The notes: generated by a model from the sequence alone, not told the origin. A stretch of DNA of 64,000 nt from Devosia litorisediminis (GCF_018334155.1 NZ_JAGXTP010000001.1:1-64000); one strand, 5' to 3'. Numbered from the stretch's first letter, positions 52,771 to 62,007 are shown. Made by a program: numbers and translations.

Positions 52771-53163
52771 TTATTGAACTGCAAGATGCCAGACGCCGCC
52801 GACGCCGTCACCTGTGGTCTCGCCGGGCTGGGTGTCGTTGATCCAATAATAGAGCGGCGCGCCCTTATAGGCCCACATGCTGGTGCCGTCGGTGCGCTCG
52901 ACAACGCTGAATGCGTCATCTGCCGTGGCACCGTCATCGGCCAAGAGCGGGGGCCAGTTGGCGGCGCACTGATCGTAGCAATTGCTGACGTTTTCGCTGT
53001 CCTTGTCGAAAATGTAAAGCGTCATGCCATTGGCATCGGTGAGCACTGTCTGGCCAGCAATGTCGGCTGCTTTGACCGCGCCGCCAGCAAGCTCCTGGGC
53101 CAGGGTTGGTGCGGTCAGAAAGGCGAGTGCGGCAGCGCCTGCCAGAATTGAACGAATAAGCAT
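52771..53163 (-). CDS. Secreted Yx(F/W/Y)xxD-motif protein (COG4315 type)
   Basis: A 130-residue exported protein with a signal peptide ending in TLAQ. Two copies of the family motif are visible: LYIFDKD and LYYWINDTQPGETTGDGVGG, with a Cys pair in NCYDQCAANWPPL. The function of the family is unknown, although copies are often linked to ECF sigma factors and to periplasmic stress. The ATG at 53163 has GGGAG upstream; it is the first gene of the sigma operon. Confidence 0.85.
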   Translation of the reverse strand: MLIRSILAGAAALAFLTAPTLAQELAGGAVKAADIAGQTVLTDANGMTLYIFDKDSENVSNCYDQCAANWPPLLADDGATADDAFSVVERTDGTSMWAYKGAPLYYWINDTQPGETTGDGVGGVWHLAVQ

Positions 53164-53303
53164 GGAAATCTCCCTCTGGGTTCGGGCCACGAATGCGGCC
53201 TTCACTGACATCAACAGCAGGCGCGGCGGTTTAATCCCGTCGATGGAAAAGAAATTGGGGTGGTCCGATTATGCTGTCTGAGCAACATGATGCTGGACAC
53301 GAC

Positions 53304-53328
53304 GGCGCTACATTGCTTTTGTAGCGCC
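53304..53328. other. Perfect 9-bp inverted repeat, ECF/TRAP intergenic region
   Basis: GGCGCTACA and its exact complement flank a 7-base loop, with no T-tract. It lies midway between the divergent ECF operon and the TRAP receptor gene and could be an operator or an mRNA hairpin. Confidence 0.45.
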
Positions 53329-53373
53329 AACTGGTGCGCGCCATCTGGGAGAGGGTGGACGTGACACTGGCAT

Positions 53374-53393
53374 CGCACGCAAAAGTGCGTGCG
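53374..53393 (+). promoter_or_regulatory. 5'-UTR hairpin before the TRAP receptor gene
   Basis: A perfect 8-bp stem CGCACGCA/TGCGTGCG has an AAAG loop and ends 17 bases before the ATG, just upstream of the AGGGAG ribosome site. This is typical of mRNA-protecting 5' stems, which favour high receptor expression. Confidence 0.5.
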
Positions 53394-53410
53394 AGTTAGG
53401 GAGAAATAGA

Positions 53411-54508
53411 ATGAAGAGACGCGAATTCTTCAAGTCGGCCTCGGTCGCTACGATCGGTGCTGCGGCAGCAACAACGCTTGCCACACCTGCCATTGCTCAG
53501 GATGTCTACAACTGGCGCATGGTTACCACCTGGCCCAAGAACTTCCCCGGTCTGGGCGTTGGCGCACAGAAGCTGGCTGATCGCATCACCAATGCCTCGG
53601 GCGGTCGCCTGAATGTTCAGGTGTTCGCATCGGGCGAAATGGTGCCCGGCCTTCAGGCTCTGGATGCCGTGATCGACGGTTCGGCCGAAATGAGCCATGG
53701 CGCTGCCTATTACTGGCAGAACAAGAGTCAGGCACTGAGCTTCTTCACGGGGGTGCCATACGGCATGACCAGCCGTGAACTGGCTTCCTGGGTGCGCTAT
53801 CTCGGCGGCCAGGAACAGTGGGACAAGATCTACGACCAATTCGGCCTCAAGGGCTATCTGTCGGGTGATACCGGTACTCAGGCTGGCGGCTGGTTCAAGA
53901 ACGAACTGACCGGCGTTGCTGATGTGCAGGGTCTGCGCTTCCGTACGCCTGGTCTGGGCGGTCAGGTCTGGGCCAAGCTTGGCGCCTCGGTGACCAATAT
54001 GGCAGCTGGCGAAATCTTCGCTGCGCTGCAGTCCGGTACGCTTGATGCCGCTGAATTCGTTGGCCCGTACAACGATCTGGCACTGGGCTTCTATCAGGTT
54101 GCCAAGAACTACTACTTCCCAAGCTTTGTTGAGCCGGGTCTTGCCACCGAACTGGTGGTCAACAAGTCCAAGCTGGCTGAGCTGCCACCTGATCTGCAGG
54201 AACTGGTCAGCGTTTGCGCCCAGGCATCCTATGATGACGTGGCGTCGGACATGTACGCCAATGATCCGCGCGCACTGCGCTCGCTGGTTGATGATCACGG
54301 CGTTCAGGTCCGCGCATTCCCGGATGAAATCCTGGAAGCCGGCGCCAAGGCATCGATGGAAGTGATTGCCGAGATCCGCGAAGGCGGCGATGCACTCACC
54401 AAGGAAACGGCAGAGAGCTTTATCTCGGCCTTCAACCTGCTGCGTGAACGCACCGAAGGTACGGATGCACCGTTCCTCACCGCACGTCAGAAGTACATCA
54501 AGTACTAA
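53411..54508 (+). CDS. TRAP transporter substrate-binding protein (DctP family)
   Basis: A 365-residue periplasmic receptor exported by the Tat route: the signal has KRREFFKSASVATIG and PAIAQ cleavage. The family core is seen in WRMVTTWPKNFPGLGVGAQKLADRI, FRTPGLGGQVWAKLGAS and TNMAAGEIFAALQSG with DAAEFVGPYND. These bind carboxylates such as 2-oxo acids or lactate. The two permeases lie on the opposite strand just downstream, across a shared terminator, so receptor and channel are separately transcribed. Confidence 0.92.
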   Translation: MKRREFFKSASVATIGAAAATTLATPAIAQDVYNWRMVTTWPKNFPGLGVGAQKLADRITNASGGRLNVQVFASGEMVPGLQALDAVIDGSAEMSHGAAYYWQNKSQALSFFTGVPYGMTSRELASWVRYLGGQEQWDKIYDQFGLKGYLSGDTGTQAGGWFKNELTGVADVQGLRFRTPGLGGQVWAKLGASVTNMAAGEIFAALQSGTLDAAEFVGPYNDLALGFYQVAKNYYFPSFVEPGLATELVVNKSKLAELPPDLQELVSVCAQASYDDVASDMYANDPRALRSLVDDHGVQVRAFPDEILEAGAKASMEVIAEIREGGDALTKETAESFISAFNLLRERTEGTDAPFLTARQKYIKY

Positions 54509-54531
54509 GCTGTCAGTCGGATCTAACAAAG

Positions 54532-54560
54532 AAAAGCCCGGGCTCGCGCCCGGGCTTTTT
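54532..54560. terminator. Strong bidirectional intrinsic terminator
   Basis: A perfect 12-bp stem (54532-54543 with 54548-54559) with a TCGC loop is flanked by A and T runs. It terminates the TRAP receptor gene and can terminate the permease operon arriving from the other strand. Confidence 0.92.
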
Positions 54561-54583
54561 GCTGTTTGGAATACTGCGTCTGC

Positions 54584-55975
54584 CTAGTGGTAGAGCAGTT
54601 CGGGTAGCCATGTCACCAATTGGGGGAACATGAACAACAGGGCCAAGCCCACCACCTGCAGCAGCACGAAGGGGATGACCCCGCGATAGATCATGCCGGT
54701 GCTCACCTGTGGTGGCGCCACGCCGCGCAGATAGAACAGTGCGAAGCCAAAGGGCGGCGTGAGGAAGCTGGTCTGCAGATTTACGCCAACCATGACACCG
54801 AGCCAGATTGGATCGACGCCAAGCGTCAGCAGGACTGGTGCGGTGATCGGGATCACGATGAAGATGATCTCGAAGGTGTCCAGGATGAAGCCGAGCATGA
54901 ACATGATCAACATGACGATGATGGTGGCGCCAATGGCGCCGCCGGGCATGTTGGACAGGAAGGCATGCACCAGATTGTCGCCGCCCATCATGCGGAAGAC
55001 CACCGAGAATACGGCAGCACCGAACAGGATGATGAACACCATCGATGTGATGGTGGCGGTGGAAATCACTGCCTGGCGCAGGATGCTGAAGGTGAACTTG
55101 CGGTTGGCGATGGCCAGCACCATGGCGCCTACCGAGCCGACCGATGCGGCTTCTGTGGGGGTGGCAATGCCGCCCAGGATCGAGCCGAGCACGGCGATGA
55201 TCAGCAGAAGTGGCGGCACCAGAGCGACCATGACTTCGCGGGCCAGGTGCTTTTTCTCATCTTCAGGAACCGGGGTTGCCGGCGCCGAAGCGGGATCGGT
55301 GATGGCTTTGTAGATCACCCAGCACAGGTACAGGCCGACCAGCATCATGCCGGGCAGCAGGGCACCGGCAAACAGTGCGCCAACCGAAACGGGTTCGGGC
55401 GCGAAGTTGCCTTTTTCCATCTGAACCTGGGCGTTGATGCCGGCAAGCATGTCGCCCATGAAGATCAGCACGGTGGAGGGTGGAATGATCTGACCCAGCG
55501 TGCCCGAGGCGCAGATAACGCCCGTGGCCAGCTTGGGATCGTAGCCCGCCCGCAGCATCGCCGGCAGCGAGATCAGGCCCATGGTGACCACTGTGGCGCC
55601 CACAACGCCGGTGGAAGCGGCCAGCATGGCGCCCACGATAATGACGGAGATGCCCAGGCCGCCGCGCAGATTGCCGAAGAGCTTGCCCATGGTCAGCAGC
55701 AGGCGCTCGGCGATACCACTGCGCTCAAGCATGACGCCCATGAAGACAAATAGCGGCACAGCGACCAGAGTTTCGCTGCTCATAAGGCCGATATAGCGAC
55801 CAATGATCGAGGCATAGTTAGAAGGGTCATAGACCCCCATCAGCCAGCCGACCACGCCAAAGATCAGCGCGGTACCAGCCAGGGAAAAGGCGACGGGGAA
55901 ACCAATCAGCAAGACGCCAATGACGCCCACGAACATGAGGCAGGCGAGAATTTCGCCGATCAGAACAGCACTCAC
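54584..55975 (-). CDS. dctM: TRAP transporter large permease (DctM)
   Basis: A 463-residue integral membrane protein with about 12 helices and TRAP large-subunit motifs (GFPVAFSLAGTALIFGVVGW, IGRYIGLMSSETLVAVPLFVFMG, GLISLPAMLRAGYDPKLATGVI, CASGTLGQIIPPSTVLIFMGD, NLQTSFLTPPFGFALFYLRG). It forms the Na+-coupled transport channel. The GTG start overlaps the small-permease stop. Confidence 0.93.
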   Translation of the reverse strand: MSAVLIGEILACLMFVGVIGVLLIGFPVAFSLAGTALIFGVVGWLMGVYDPSNYASIIGRYIGLMSSETLVAVPLFVFMGVMLERSGIAERLLLTMGKLFGNLRGGLGISVIIVGAMLAASTGVVGATVVTMGLISLPAMLRAGYDPKLATGVICASGTLGQIIPPSTVLIFMGDMLAGINAQVQMEKGNFAPEPVSVGALFAGALLPGMMLVGLYLCWVIYKAITDPASAPATPVPEDEKKHLAREVMVALVPPLLLIIAVLGSILGGIATPTEAASVGSVGAMVLAIANRKFTFSILRQAVISTATITSMVFIILFGAAVFSVVFRMMGGDNLVHAFLSNMPGGAIGATIIVMLIMFMLGFILDTFEIIFIVIPITAPVLLTLGVDPIWLGVMVGVNLQTSFLTPPFGFALFYLRGVAPPQVSTGMIYRGVIPFVLLQVVGLALLFMFPQLVTWLPELLYH

Positions 55976-56538
55976 GGGGCGGTCTCCGCTTCTTCGTTGT
56001 TTACGTAGCGCAGATGCGCGGGCAGCAGGTCCTGCTGTCCGGTCAGCACCAGAATGGCGCGGCAGGCCATGGCGATGCCTTGCAGGCCGACCAGTACGGC
56101 AAACACGATGATGAAGCTCTTGAGCACGAACAGGCCCGGCATGCCGCCGACATTGCCCGAGGCCTCCTGATAGCTCCAGGAGCGGGCGATGGCGGGCCAG
56201 CCATAGGTCAGGACGACGTAGATAAAGGGCAGCAGGAAGACCACCACGCCGAACAGGTCGGCAATGGCTTTCCAGCGGGTCGAGGCGGGGCGGTAGAAGA
56301 TGTCAACGCGGACGTGATCATCGCGCAGCAGCGCAAAACCGGCAACGCCGGTGAACATGGCGCCGCTCAGCCAGACATAGAGGTCCTGCATCCACAGCAC
56401 GCTGGTTGAAAAGACGTAACGCTGCACAACAACGGTGAAACAGACCAGCACACAGGCCAGCGCCAACCAGGAGAGGGTTTCGCCAGCCACCCTGTTGATG
56501 GTGCTGATCCCCCTGACAATCCAGGCAAGTAGTTGCAA
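55972..56538 (-). CDS. dctQ: TRAP transporter small permease (DctQ)
   Basis: About 188 residues with four membrane helices (SWLALACVLVCFTVVVQRYVF, VWLSGAMFTGVAGFALLRDDHVRVDI, LFGVVVFLLPFIYVVLTYGW, FIIVFAVLVGLQGIAMACRA). The TTG at 56538, eight bases after GGGGAGGA, is chosen; the longer ATG frame lacks a ribosome site. It pairs with DctM in the same operon. Confidence 0.88.
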   Translation of the reverse strand: MQLLAWIVRGISTINRVAGETLSWLALACVLVCFTVVVQRYVFSTSVLWMQDLYVWLSGAMFTGVAGFALLRDDHVRVDIFYRPASTRWKAIADLFGVVVFLLPFIYVVLTYGWPAIARSWSYQEASGNVGGMPGLFVLKSFIIVFAVLVGLQGIAMACRAILVLTGQQDLLPAHLRYVNNEEAETAP

Positions 56539-56678
56539 CAGACAGTCCTCCCCTTTTGTCGCCGAGTGGCCGAGGGTTTTTGTTCCATTCCCGGCTCTAT
56601 TGCAAATGGATTGAGCAGCATAAGGGGCCAAGGTCAACAGCTACGGGGCTTTGGGGGGCGAATGAGCGCGTGTGGCTG

Positions 56679-56706
56679 GTGACAAACTGGGCAAAAATGC
56701 TATGTC
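56679..56706 (+). promoter_or_regulatory. Promoter of the sugar-kinase gene
   Basis: GTGACA (56679-56684) and TATGTC (56701-56706) are spaced by 16 bases, about 48 bases before the kinase ATG. Confidence 0.5.
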
Positions 56707-56753
56707 GCAGCCGACAGCGCGAAAGTGGCGTAGTGTCAGCCAAGGAGGCCTGA

Positions 56754-57731
56754 ATGTTTGTTGTTGGTGGCGAAAGCCTGATCGATCTCAAGGCCGAGGT
56801 GGCACTGCCCGGTGGCGAACTTATCGGACGCGATGGTGAAAACCAGATCGTGATGACCGCGCATCAGGGCGGTTCGCCTTATAATTGTGCGATCGCCTTG
56901 TCCAAGCTGGGTAACACGACCGGCTTCCTGTGCCCGATTTCGTCGGATGCCTTTGGCGACTACCTGCTGGGGCCGCTGGAAGCTGCAGGCGTTGTCGCCT
57001 TGTTGCCTGAGCGCGTGTCGGAATATACGACGCTGGCCGTTATCAATTTTGATGAAAACCACAATGCGCGCTATGGCTTTTATCGTTCCGCCGATGGCGC
57101 TATCGACGCCGCCAGGGCCATTGCTGCACTGCCCGCCCAGCTTGAGCTATACCAGATTGGCGGGTTCTGCCCGATCAAGCCGGCGGAAGCTGAACAATGG
57201 CAGCAGGTGGTGCATGCCGCCATCGCCAAGGGCGCGACCATTTCGATGGACCCCAATGTACGCCCAAGCCTGATCGATGATTTCGAAGGCTACAAGGCGC
57301 GGCTGTCGAGCTTTCTGGACCTGGCCCATGTCGTGAAGGTATCCGAGGAAGACCTCGAAGCGCTCGACAGTACGAAGGCTCTTGAGCAACACGCTGCCGA
57401 CCTGTTGGCCCGTCCCAATTGCGAACTTGTCGTGGTGACGCTGGGCGAAAAAGGATCACATGCCTTTACCGCTGCGGGAACCGCGCAGGCCGCTATCTAT
57501 GCACCGCCGGTTTTTGGGGACACAGTGGGCGCCGGTGACAGTCTGATGGCAGGCATTCTGTCCTGGCTGAACGAGCGCGACCTTCTCAAACCGGGCAAGC
57601 TCAACGCTCTGGGCGATGCCGCACTGGCAGACATGCTGCGTTTTGGCGCAGTGGTGGCCGGTATCAATTGTGGTCGCAAGGGCTGTAAGCCGCCGACCCG
57701 TGCCGAAGTCGACGCCGTTCTGGGTGGCTGA
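56754..57731 (+). CDS. PfkB-family carbohydrate kinase (fructokinase-like)
   Basis: A 325-residue ribokinase-fold kinase. N-terminal VVGGESLIDL, GGSPYNCAIALSKLG for sugar binding, DPNVRPSLIDD, and the catalytic/anion-hole motif FGDTVGAGDSLMAGIL with the base Asp are present. Candidate substrates are fructose or 2-keto-3-deoxygluconate; the latter would link to the KDPG aldolase at 62008. AGGAGG precedes the ATG. Confidence 0.85.
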   Translation: MFVVGGESLIDLKAEVALPGGELIGRDGENQIVMTAHQGGSPYNCAIALSKLGNTTGFLCPISSDAFGDYLLGPLEAAGVVALLPERVSEYTTLAVINFDENHNARYGFYRSADGAIDAARAIAALPAQLELYQIGGFCPIKPAEAEQWQQVVHAAIAKGATISMDPNVRPSLIDDFEGYKARLSSFLDLAHVVKVSEEDLEALDSTKALEQHAADLLARPNCELVVVTLGEKGSHAFTAAGTAQAAIYAPPVFGDTVGAGDSLMAGILSWLNERDLLKPGKLNALGDAALADMLRFGAVVAGINCGRKGCKPPTRAEVDAVLGG

Positions 57732-57827
57732 GCGTGCTGCTCCCTATCTCGCGGCCTCGTGAGGACATCGCCGATTGCTCCGACCGGCTCGCTCTGCTTG
57801 TATCGCCTGATCAGTTGAGGGGGGTGA

Positions 57828-58706
57828 ATGATGCGGCGGTGGATCTGGGGTGTGGCGGCTGCGGCCATCATTGGTGTCGGTGCGGCTGTTTACATGCTCA
57901 AGCCGGTTAGCGGGCCTGAACGCGATTTGACGCTGATTGGTGACGTTACGCGTGGCAATTACCTGATCCGTCTGGGCGGTTGTGTCGCTTGTCACACCGA
58001 TACCGCCAATGACCGAGCCTTCCTGTCAGGCGGTGCCGGACTTGAAACACAGTTTGGTACTTTTGTGCCGCCTAATATTACCTCCGATAAGGCCGCTGGC
58101 ATCGGCGACTGGACCATTTCGCAGTTCAGTGACGCGATGAGCAATGGCATGGGGCCGCAGGGTAATCTCTATCCCGTGTTTCCCTATGAGCATTATACGC
58201 TGATGAGCGATCAGGAGATCGTCGATCTCTACGTGGCACTGATGGCCACCGAACCGGTGAGTGATGCGGCGCCCGCGAGCGATATTGGCTTTCCCTTCAA
58301 TATCCGGCTTGCCATGGCGGGGTGGAAAAACCTGTTCTTTTCTCCTGGCCGATTTGTGCCTGAAGCCGACAAATCCGACGCCTATAATCGCGGCAAGTAT
58401 CTGGCTTATGGGCCAGCCCATTGCGTAGCCTGTCACTCACCGCGCAACGCATTGGGGGCGCTCGACTGGGGTCAGGCGCTAACTGGTTCGCCAGGCGGTG
58501 TGGGTGGCAAGGCACCACCCCTGACCCCTGCCGCGCTGATCGACGAAGGGTATGATGCCGAGACACTGGCGCAAACGCTTGTCGACGGGTTTACGCCGGG
58601 CTTTGATCTGCTGGGGGGGGCGATGGGCGAAGTCGTTGCCGAAGGCACCTCACAATGGACCAAGGAAGATCGCATGGCGCTGGCAGAATTCCTGCTGGCC
58701 GAGTGA
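57828..58706 (+). CDS. Membrane-anchored diheme cytochrome c
   Basis: A 292-residue protein with an N-terminal uncleaved or signal helix (IWGVAAAAIIGVGAAVYML) and two CVACH heme motifs. The sequence (GNYLIRLGGCVACHTD, MGPQGNLYPVFPYEHYTLMSD, YLAYGPAHCVACHSPRNALG) resembles the cytochrome subunit of gluconate or alcohol dehydrogenases, which normally carry three hemes; this one has two. No dehydrogenase partner gene is adjacent. It ends exactly where the convergent nadB ends. Confidence 0.85.
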   Translation: MMRRWIWGVAAAAIIGVGAAVYMLKPVSGPERDLTLIGDVTRGNYLIRLGGCVACHTDTANDRAFLSGGAGLETQFGTFVPPNITSDKAAGIGDWTISQFSDAMSNGMGPQGNLYPVFPYEHYTLMSDQEIVDLYVALMATEPVSDAAPASDIGFPFNIRLAMAGWKNLFFSPGRFVPEADKSDAYNRGKYLAYGPAHCVACHSPRNALGALDWGQALTGSPGGVGGKAPPLTPAALIDEGYDAETLAQTLVDGFTPGFDLLGGAMGEVVAEGTSQWTKEDRMALAEFLLAE

Positions 58707-60293
58707 TCAGGCGTTGGCGCGGATTGCCAGCGCTTCATCGAGCGCCATGGTGGTGTGGTGCTCCCAGTGCTCGTCAGTTTCGGGAAAATCGGTGCGGTAG
58801 TGGCCACCTCGGCTTTCGGTGCGCTTGAGCGCTGCCGCTGCGACCAGAGTGGCCGAAGTGGTCATGTTGAGAAAAGCACTGGTGACGTGCTCGGCCGTGG
58901 CTTCGAGCCGGGCGATCTGCTGCAGGGCTAGGTTAAGGCCGGCAACATCGCGTTCTACGCCCACCAGATCGGTCATGACCCGGCGCAATTGCTGGACGGC
59001 GGGGAGGTCGCGCAAAATGGCCTCGGCCTTGGCGCCTTCGGCTTCGTCCCATTCGATGCCCTTGAACGGGGCAAGATTGCGTACGGGCTCGAGCCCGCCA
59101 ATGTCATCGGCGATCCGGGCGCCATAGACCGTGGCCTCTAGTAGCGAATTCGAGGCCAGTCGGTTGGCGCCATGCAGACCCGTGCAACTGGCTTCGCCGC
59201 AGACCCAAAGGCCGGGGAGTGAAGAGCGCCCGCGTTCGTCGACCTTAACGCCGCCCATGTGAAAATGGGCTGCGGGGGTAACCGGGATCATGCCCGCAAC
59301 CGGGTCGATACCGGCATCAAGGCAATACTGGGAGACGGTCGGAAAACGCGTCAGAATATCGGCACCCAAGACCTGCCGTGTGTCGAGAAAGACCTGTCGG
59401 CCTGACTGGATCTGTCGGAAATTGGCGCGGGCGACAATGTCCCGCGGCGCCAGTTCGGCGTCGGGATGAATGGCGGGCATGAAGCGCTCGCCCAGATCAT
59501 TGACCAGAATGGCGCCTTCGCCGCGCAGTGCTTCGGTAGCAAGCGGGGCTGGGTCGGCGTCTGTAGCAATGGCGGTCGGGTGAAACTGCACGAATTCGGC
59601 ATCGGCAATCAGCGCTCCGGCGCGAGCTGCCATGCCCATGGCATGTCCGCGCACGCCCGGCGGATTGGTGGTGACAGCGTAAAGGCCGCCTAGACCACCA
59701 GCAGCCAGTACGGTTGCACGCGCGCGGATGAACACGGGTTCGGAGTAGCGGTCGCCCAGCTTGCGGCAGAAGACACCGACAATGCGACCATTGTCGCGGG
59801 CTAGGCTGAGCGCGGTAATGCCTTCGACGACGCGGATAGAGGGGGTGCGGCGCACTTCGGCGATGATTGCCTGCATGATGGCCCAGCCCGCGCGATCACC
59901 CTCGACCTTGACGATGCGGTTGGCCGAATGGGCTGCTTCTTTGCCCAGCGCATAATTGCCGAAATCGTCGCGATCAAACGGAGTGCCCCAGCGCGCCAGA
60001 TCTTCAATCCGGGCAGCCGCTTCTGCCGTCACACTCTCGGCGGTCCCGTGATCGACAATACCGGCGCCCGCCATTTCGGTGTCGGCGGCATGTGCGTGAG
60101 AGCTGTCGCCCTGTCCCACCGCGGCGGCTACACCGCCCTGAGCCCAGGCCGAGCTGGCCCCCATGCCCAACGGCTTGGGTGAGAGTACCGTGACGGGTCG
60201 CGGTGCCAGCTTGAGCGCGGTGAACAGACCGGCCAGTCCGGCACCCACAATCAGGGCGCCGTCGGCATTGAGGGTGTTGTCGATGACGGTCAT
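58707..60293 (-). CDS. nadB: L-aspartate oxidase
   Basis: A 528-residue FAD enzyme. GAGLAGLFTALKL binds the dinucleotide; SSAWAQGGVAAAVG, FVQFHPTAIA, HFHMGGVKVDERGRSSLPG and GEASCTGLHGANRLASNSLLEA are characteristic. It oxidises L-aspartate to iminoaspartate for quinolinate formation with NadA. In this window nadB is separated from nadA by an antisense HNH-like gene, and no nadC follows. Confidence 0.93.
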   Translation of the reverse strand: MTVIDNTLNADGALIVGAGLAGLFTALKLAPRPVTVLSPKPLGMGASSAWAQGGVAAAVGQGDSSHAHAADTEMAGAGIVDHGTAESVTAEAAARIEDLARWGTPFDRDDFGNYALGKEAAHSANRIVKVEGDRAGWAIMQAIIAEVRRTPSIRVVEGITALSLARDNGRIVGVFCRKLGDRYSEPVFIRARATVLAAGGLGGLYAVTTNPPGVRGHAMGMAARAGALIADAEFVQFHPTAIATDADPAPLATEALRGEGAILVNDLGERFMPAIHPDAELAPRDIVARANFRQIQSGRQVFLDTRQVLGADILTRFPTVSQYCLDAGIDPVAGMIPVTPAAHFHMGGVKVDERGRSSLPGLWVCGEASCTGLHGANRLASNSLLEATVYGARIADDIGGLEPVRNLAPFKGIEWDEAEGAKAEAILRDLPAVQQLRRVMTDLVGVERDVAGLNLALQQIARLEATAEHVTSAFLNMTTSATLVAAAALKRTESRGGHYRTDFPETDEHWEHHTTMALDEALAIRANA

Positions 60294-60365
60294 GGCCGGC
60301 TCCGGGCGGTTCTCAAATTAGGTAATTGCCCTTAAGGTCTTTTGCGTAGCAAGACCGGAGCCAAA

Positions 60366-60821
60366 ATGACGGCGCGATCTGATGACGAAAACGGGCTTGG
60401 CGAAGAGCGTCAGAGCGGCTTTGCCGCGGCTGCGCCGCTTGAAGCTTATGAGGCGATCTACCGGCTGGTACTGAGCGCCTACCGATATCGTTGCGCGTTG
60501 ACTGGCGAGCAGTTTCTGGCCGATGTGGGGCTGCTGCATCCGCATCTGGCAGTCGAGGCGATCCGGCCGCGCGAGACCGGCGGCCCGCTGCAGATCAACA
60601 ACTACATTGCGCTTGAAGAGCATGCTGCTCTGGCCTTTCGCCGAGGACAGATCCTGATCGAGGACGATTACGGCATTACCGTGCCTAACCCCGACGCATT
60701 GGACCCGGCAGTTCTGGTGCGGCTCAACGCCGATCGACGCCTGCTCGTGCCGGTGGAGGGGCTGTTTCAACCCAGTCCGGCCCATCTGGCCTTCCACCGT
60801 CAACACGTGCTGGGGGCCTAG
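60366..60821 (+). CDS. Degenerate HNH-nuclease-fold protein
   Basis: A 151-residue protein. The segment [44 protein letters not shown] and [18 protein letters not shown] follows the HNH_2 fold order (Cys-x2-Gly, the HI motif, the asparagine helix). The catalytic-histidine position reads VEAI where active members have HI, so nuclease activity is doubtful. The ATG at 60366 follows GGAG. The gene runs antisense between nadA and nadB and overlaps the nadA stop by four bases. Confidence 0.78.
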   Translation: MTARSDDENGLGEERQSGFAAAAPLEAYEAIYRLVLSAYRYRCALTGEQFLADVGLLHPHLAVEAIRPRETGGPLQINNYIALEEHAALAFRRGQILIEDDYGITVPNPDALDPAVLVRLNADRRLLVPVEGLFQPSPAHLAFHRQHVLGA

Positions 60822-61885
60822 TCGCCCTTCCGGCTCATGTCGATCATGCGCTCCACGGCCAGCCGCGCTGCGGGAATGATTTCTTCGGGCACCGTAACTT
60901 CCTCAGTCATGGTGTGCAGCGACCACAGGATGTTCTCGAGGTTGATGCGCTTCATGTGCGGGCAGATATTGCAGCCGCGCAGGAAATCGACACCGGTGGT
61001 TTCACTGGCAACGTTGTCGGACATGGAGCACTCGGTTACCATTACGACCCGGGCGGGGCGTTCGGTCTTGACCCAGTCGATCATGGCAGCAGTCGAGCCA
61101 GCAAAATCTACCGCATCGATAACCTCGGGCGGGCATTCGGGATGCGCGATGATCTTGGCGGTGGGATAGGCGTGGCGCAGTTCGGAGATGTCTTCTGCGG
61201 TGAAGGTCTCGTGCACCTCGCAGGCCCCCGCCCAGGTAATCACCTTCTTGGAGGTCTTTTTGGCGGTGTTCTTGGCCAGATACTGGTCGGGGATCATGAT
61301 GACGCTGTCACCCTCGACCCGATTGACGATGTCGAGTGCATTGGACGAGGTGCAGCACACATCGGTCACGGCCTTAACGGCCGCCGAGGTGTTCACATAA
61401 GTCACAACGGGCACGCCGGGATACATCTCGCGCATGGCGATGACGTCTTCGGCGGTGATTGAGGAGGCCAATGAGCAGCCGGCGCGGCTGTCGGGAATGA
61501 GCACAGTCTTGTCGGGATTGAGCAGCTTCGAGGTTTCGGCCATGAAGTGAACGCCGCACTGGACGATGACCTGCTGGCGGACCTTTGTGGCCTCAACGGC
61601 AAGCTGGAGGCTGTCGCCAACAATGTCGGCGACACCGTGATATATCTGCGGTGTCTGGTAGTTATGGGCCAGAATGACCGCGTCCTTTTCCTTCTTGAGC
61701 CGGTTGATCTCAAAAATCAGCGGGGCATAGAAGGACCATTCGATCTCGGGGATCTTGTCGCGCACCCTGTCGTACACCTTGGCGGTGGCGCGCTCGATGG
61801 CCTTGGAGAATTTCAGATCGAAGTGCTCGGCGAGTATGGTGCGCGCCTCATCAAGAGGCGTCAACGCGTTAATTGTCTGCACCAT
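60818..61885 (-). CDS. nadA: Quinolinate synthase
   Basis: A 355-residue [4Fe-4S] enzyme. Cysteine-bearing motifs [25 protein letters not shown] and [16 protein letters not shown] supply the three cluster ligands; [18 protein letters not shown] and [21 protein letters not shown] are family blocks. It condenses iminoaspartate and dihydroxyacetone phosphate to quinolinate for NAD. GGAGGA lies upstream of the ATG. It is the first gene of the nad block. Confidence 0.95.
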   Translation of the reverse strand: MVQTINALTPLDEARTILAEHFDLKFSKAIERATAKVYDRVRDKIPEIEWSFYAPLIFEINRLKKEKDAVILAHNYQTPQIYHGVADIVGDSLQLAVEATKVRQQVIVQCGVHFMAETSKLLNPDKTVLIPDSRAGCSLASSITAEDVIAMREMYPGVPVVTYVNTSAAVKAVTDVCCTSSNALDIVNRVEGDSVIMIPDQYLAKNTAKKTSKKVITWAGACEVHETFTAEDISELRHAYPTAKIIAHPECPPEVIDAVDFAGSTAAMIDWVKTERPARVVMVTECSMSDNVASETTGVDFLRGCNICPHMKRINLENILWSLHTMTEEVTVPEEIIPAARLAVERMIDMSRKGD

Positions 61886-62007
61886 GCACGATCCTCCCGA
61901 GGTCGAGCCGGAACCTAGGGATTTTTGCGTCGCTTTTCAATGAACGGGCTTGCTAGAATTTTGCCAAGCTCCTAACCCTTGGCCAACTAACAGCTGAAAG
62001 GCCCACC

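Noticed and set aside
53396..54529. 377-codon open frame antisense to the TRAP receptor gene
   Set aside because: It mirrors dctP exactly; the plus strand encodes a Tat signal and DctP motifs, while the antisense product has no recognisable domain.
54620..55753. 377-codon open frame antisense to dctM, rich in His/Asp/Gln
   Set aside because: The composition is that of the reverse complement of hydrophobic codons; the minus strand encodes the clear TRAP large permease.
60318..60806. Minus-strand frame opposite the HNH-like gene, which would keep nadA and nadB collinear
   Set aside because: The plus-strand product matches the HNH_2 order and has a good ribosome site; the minus-strand product has no recognisable motif. 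Confidence in this choice is moderate.
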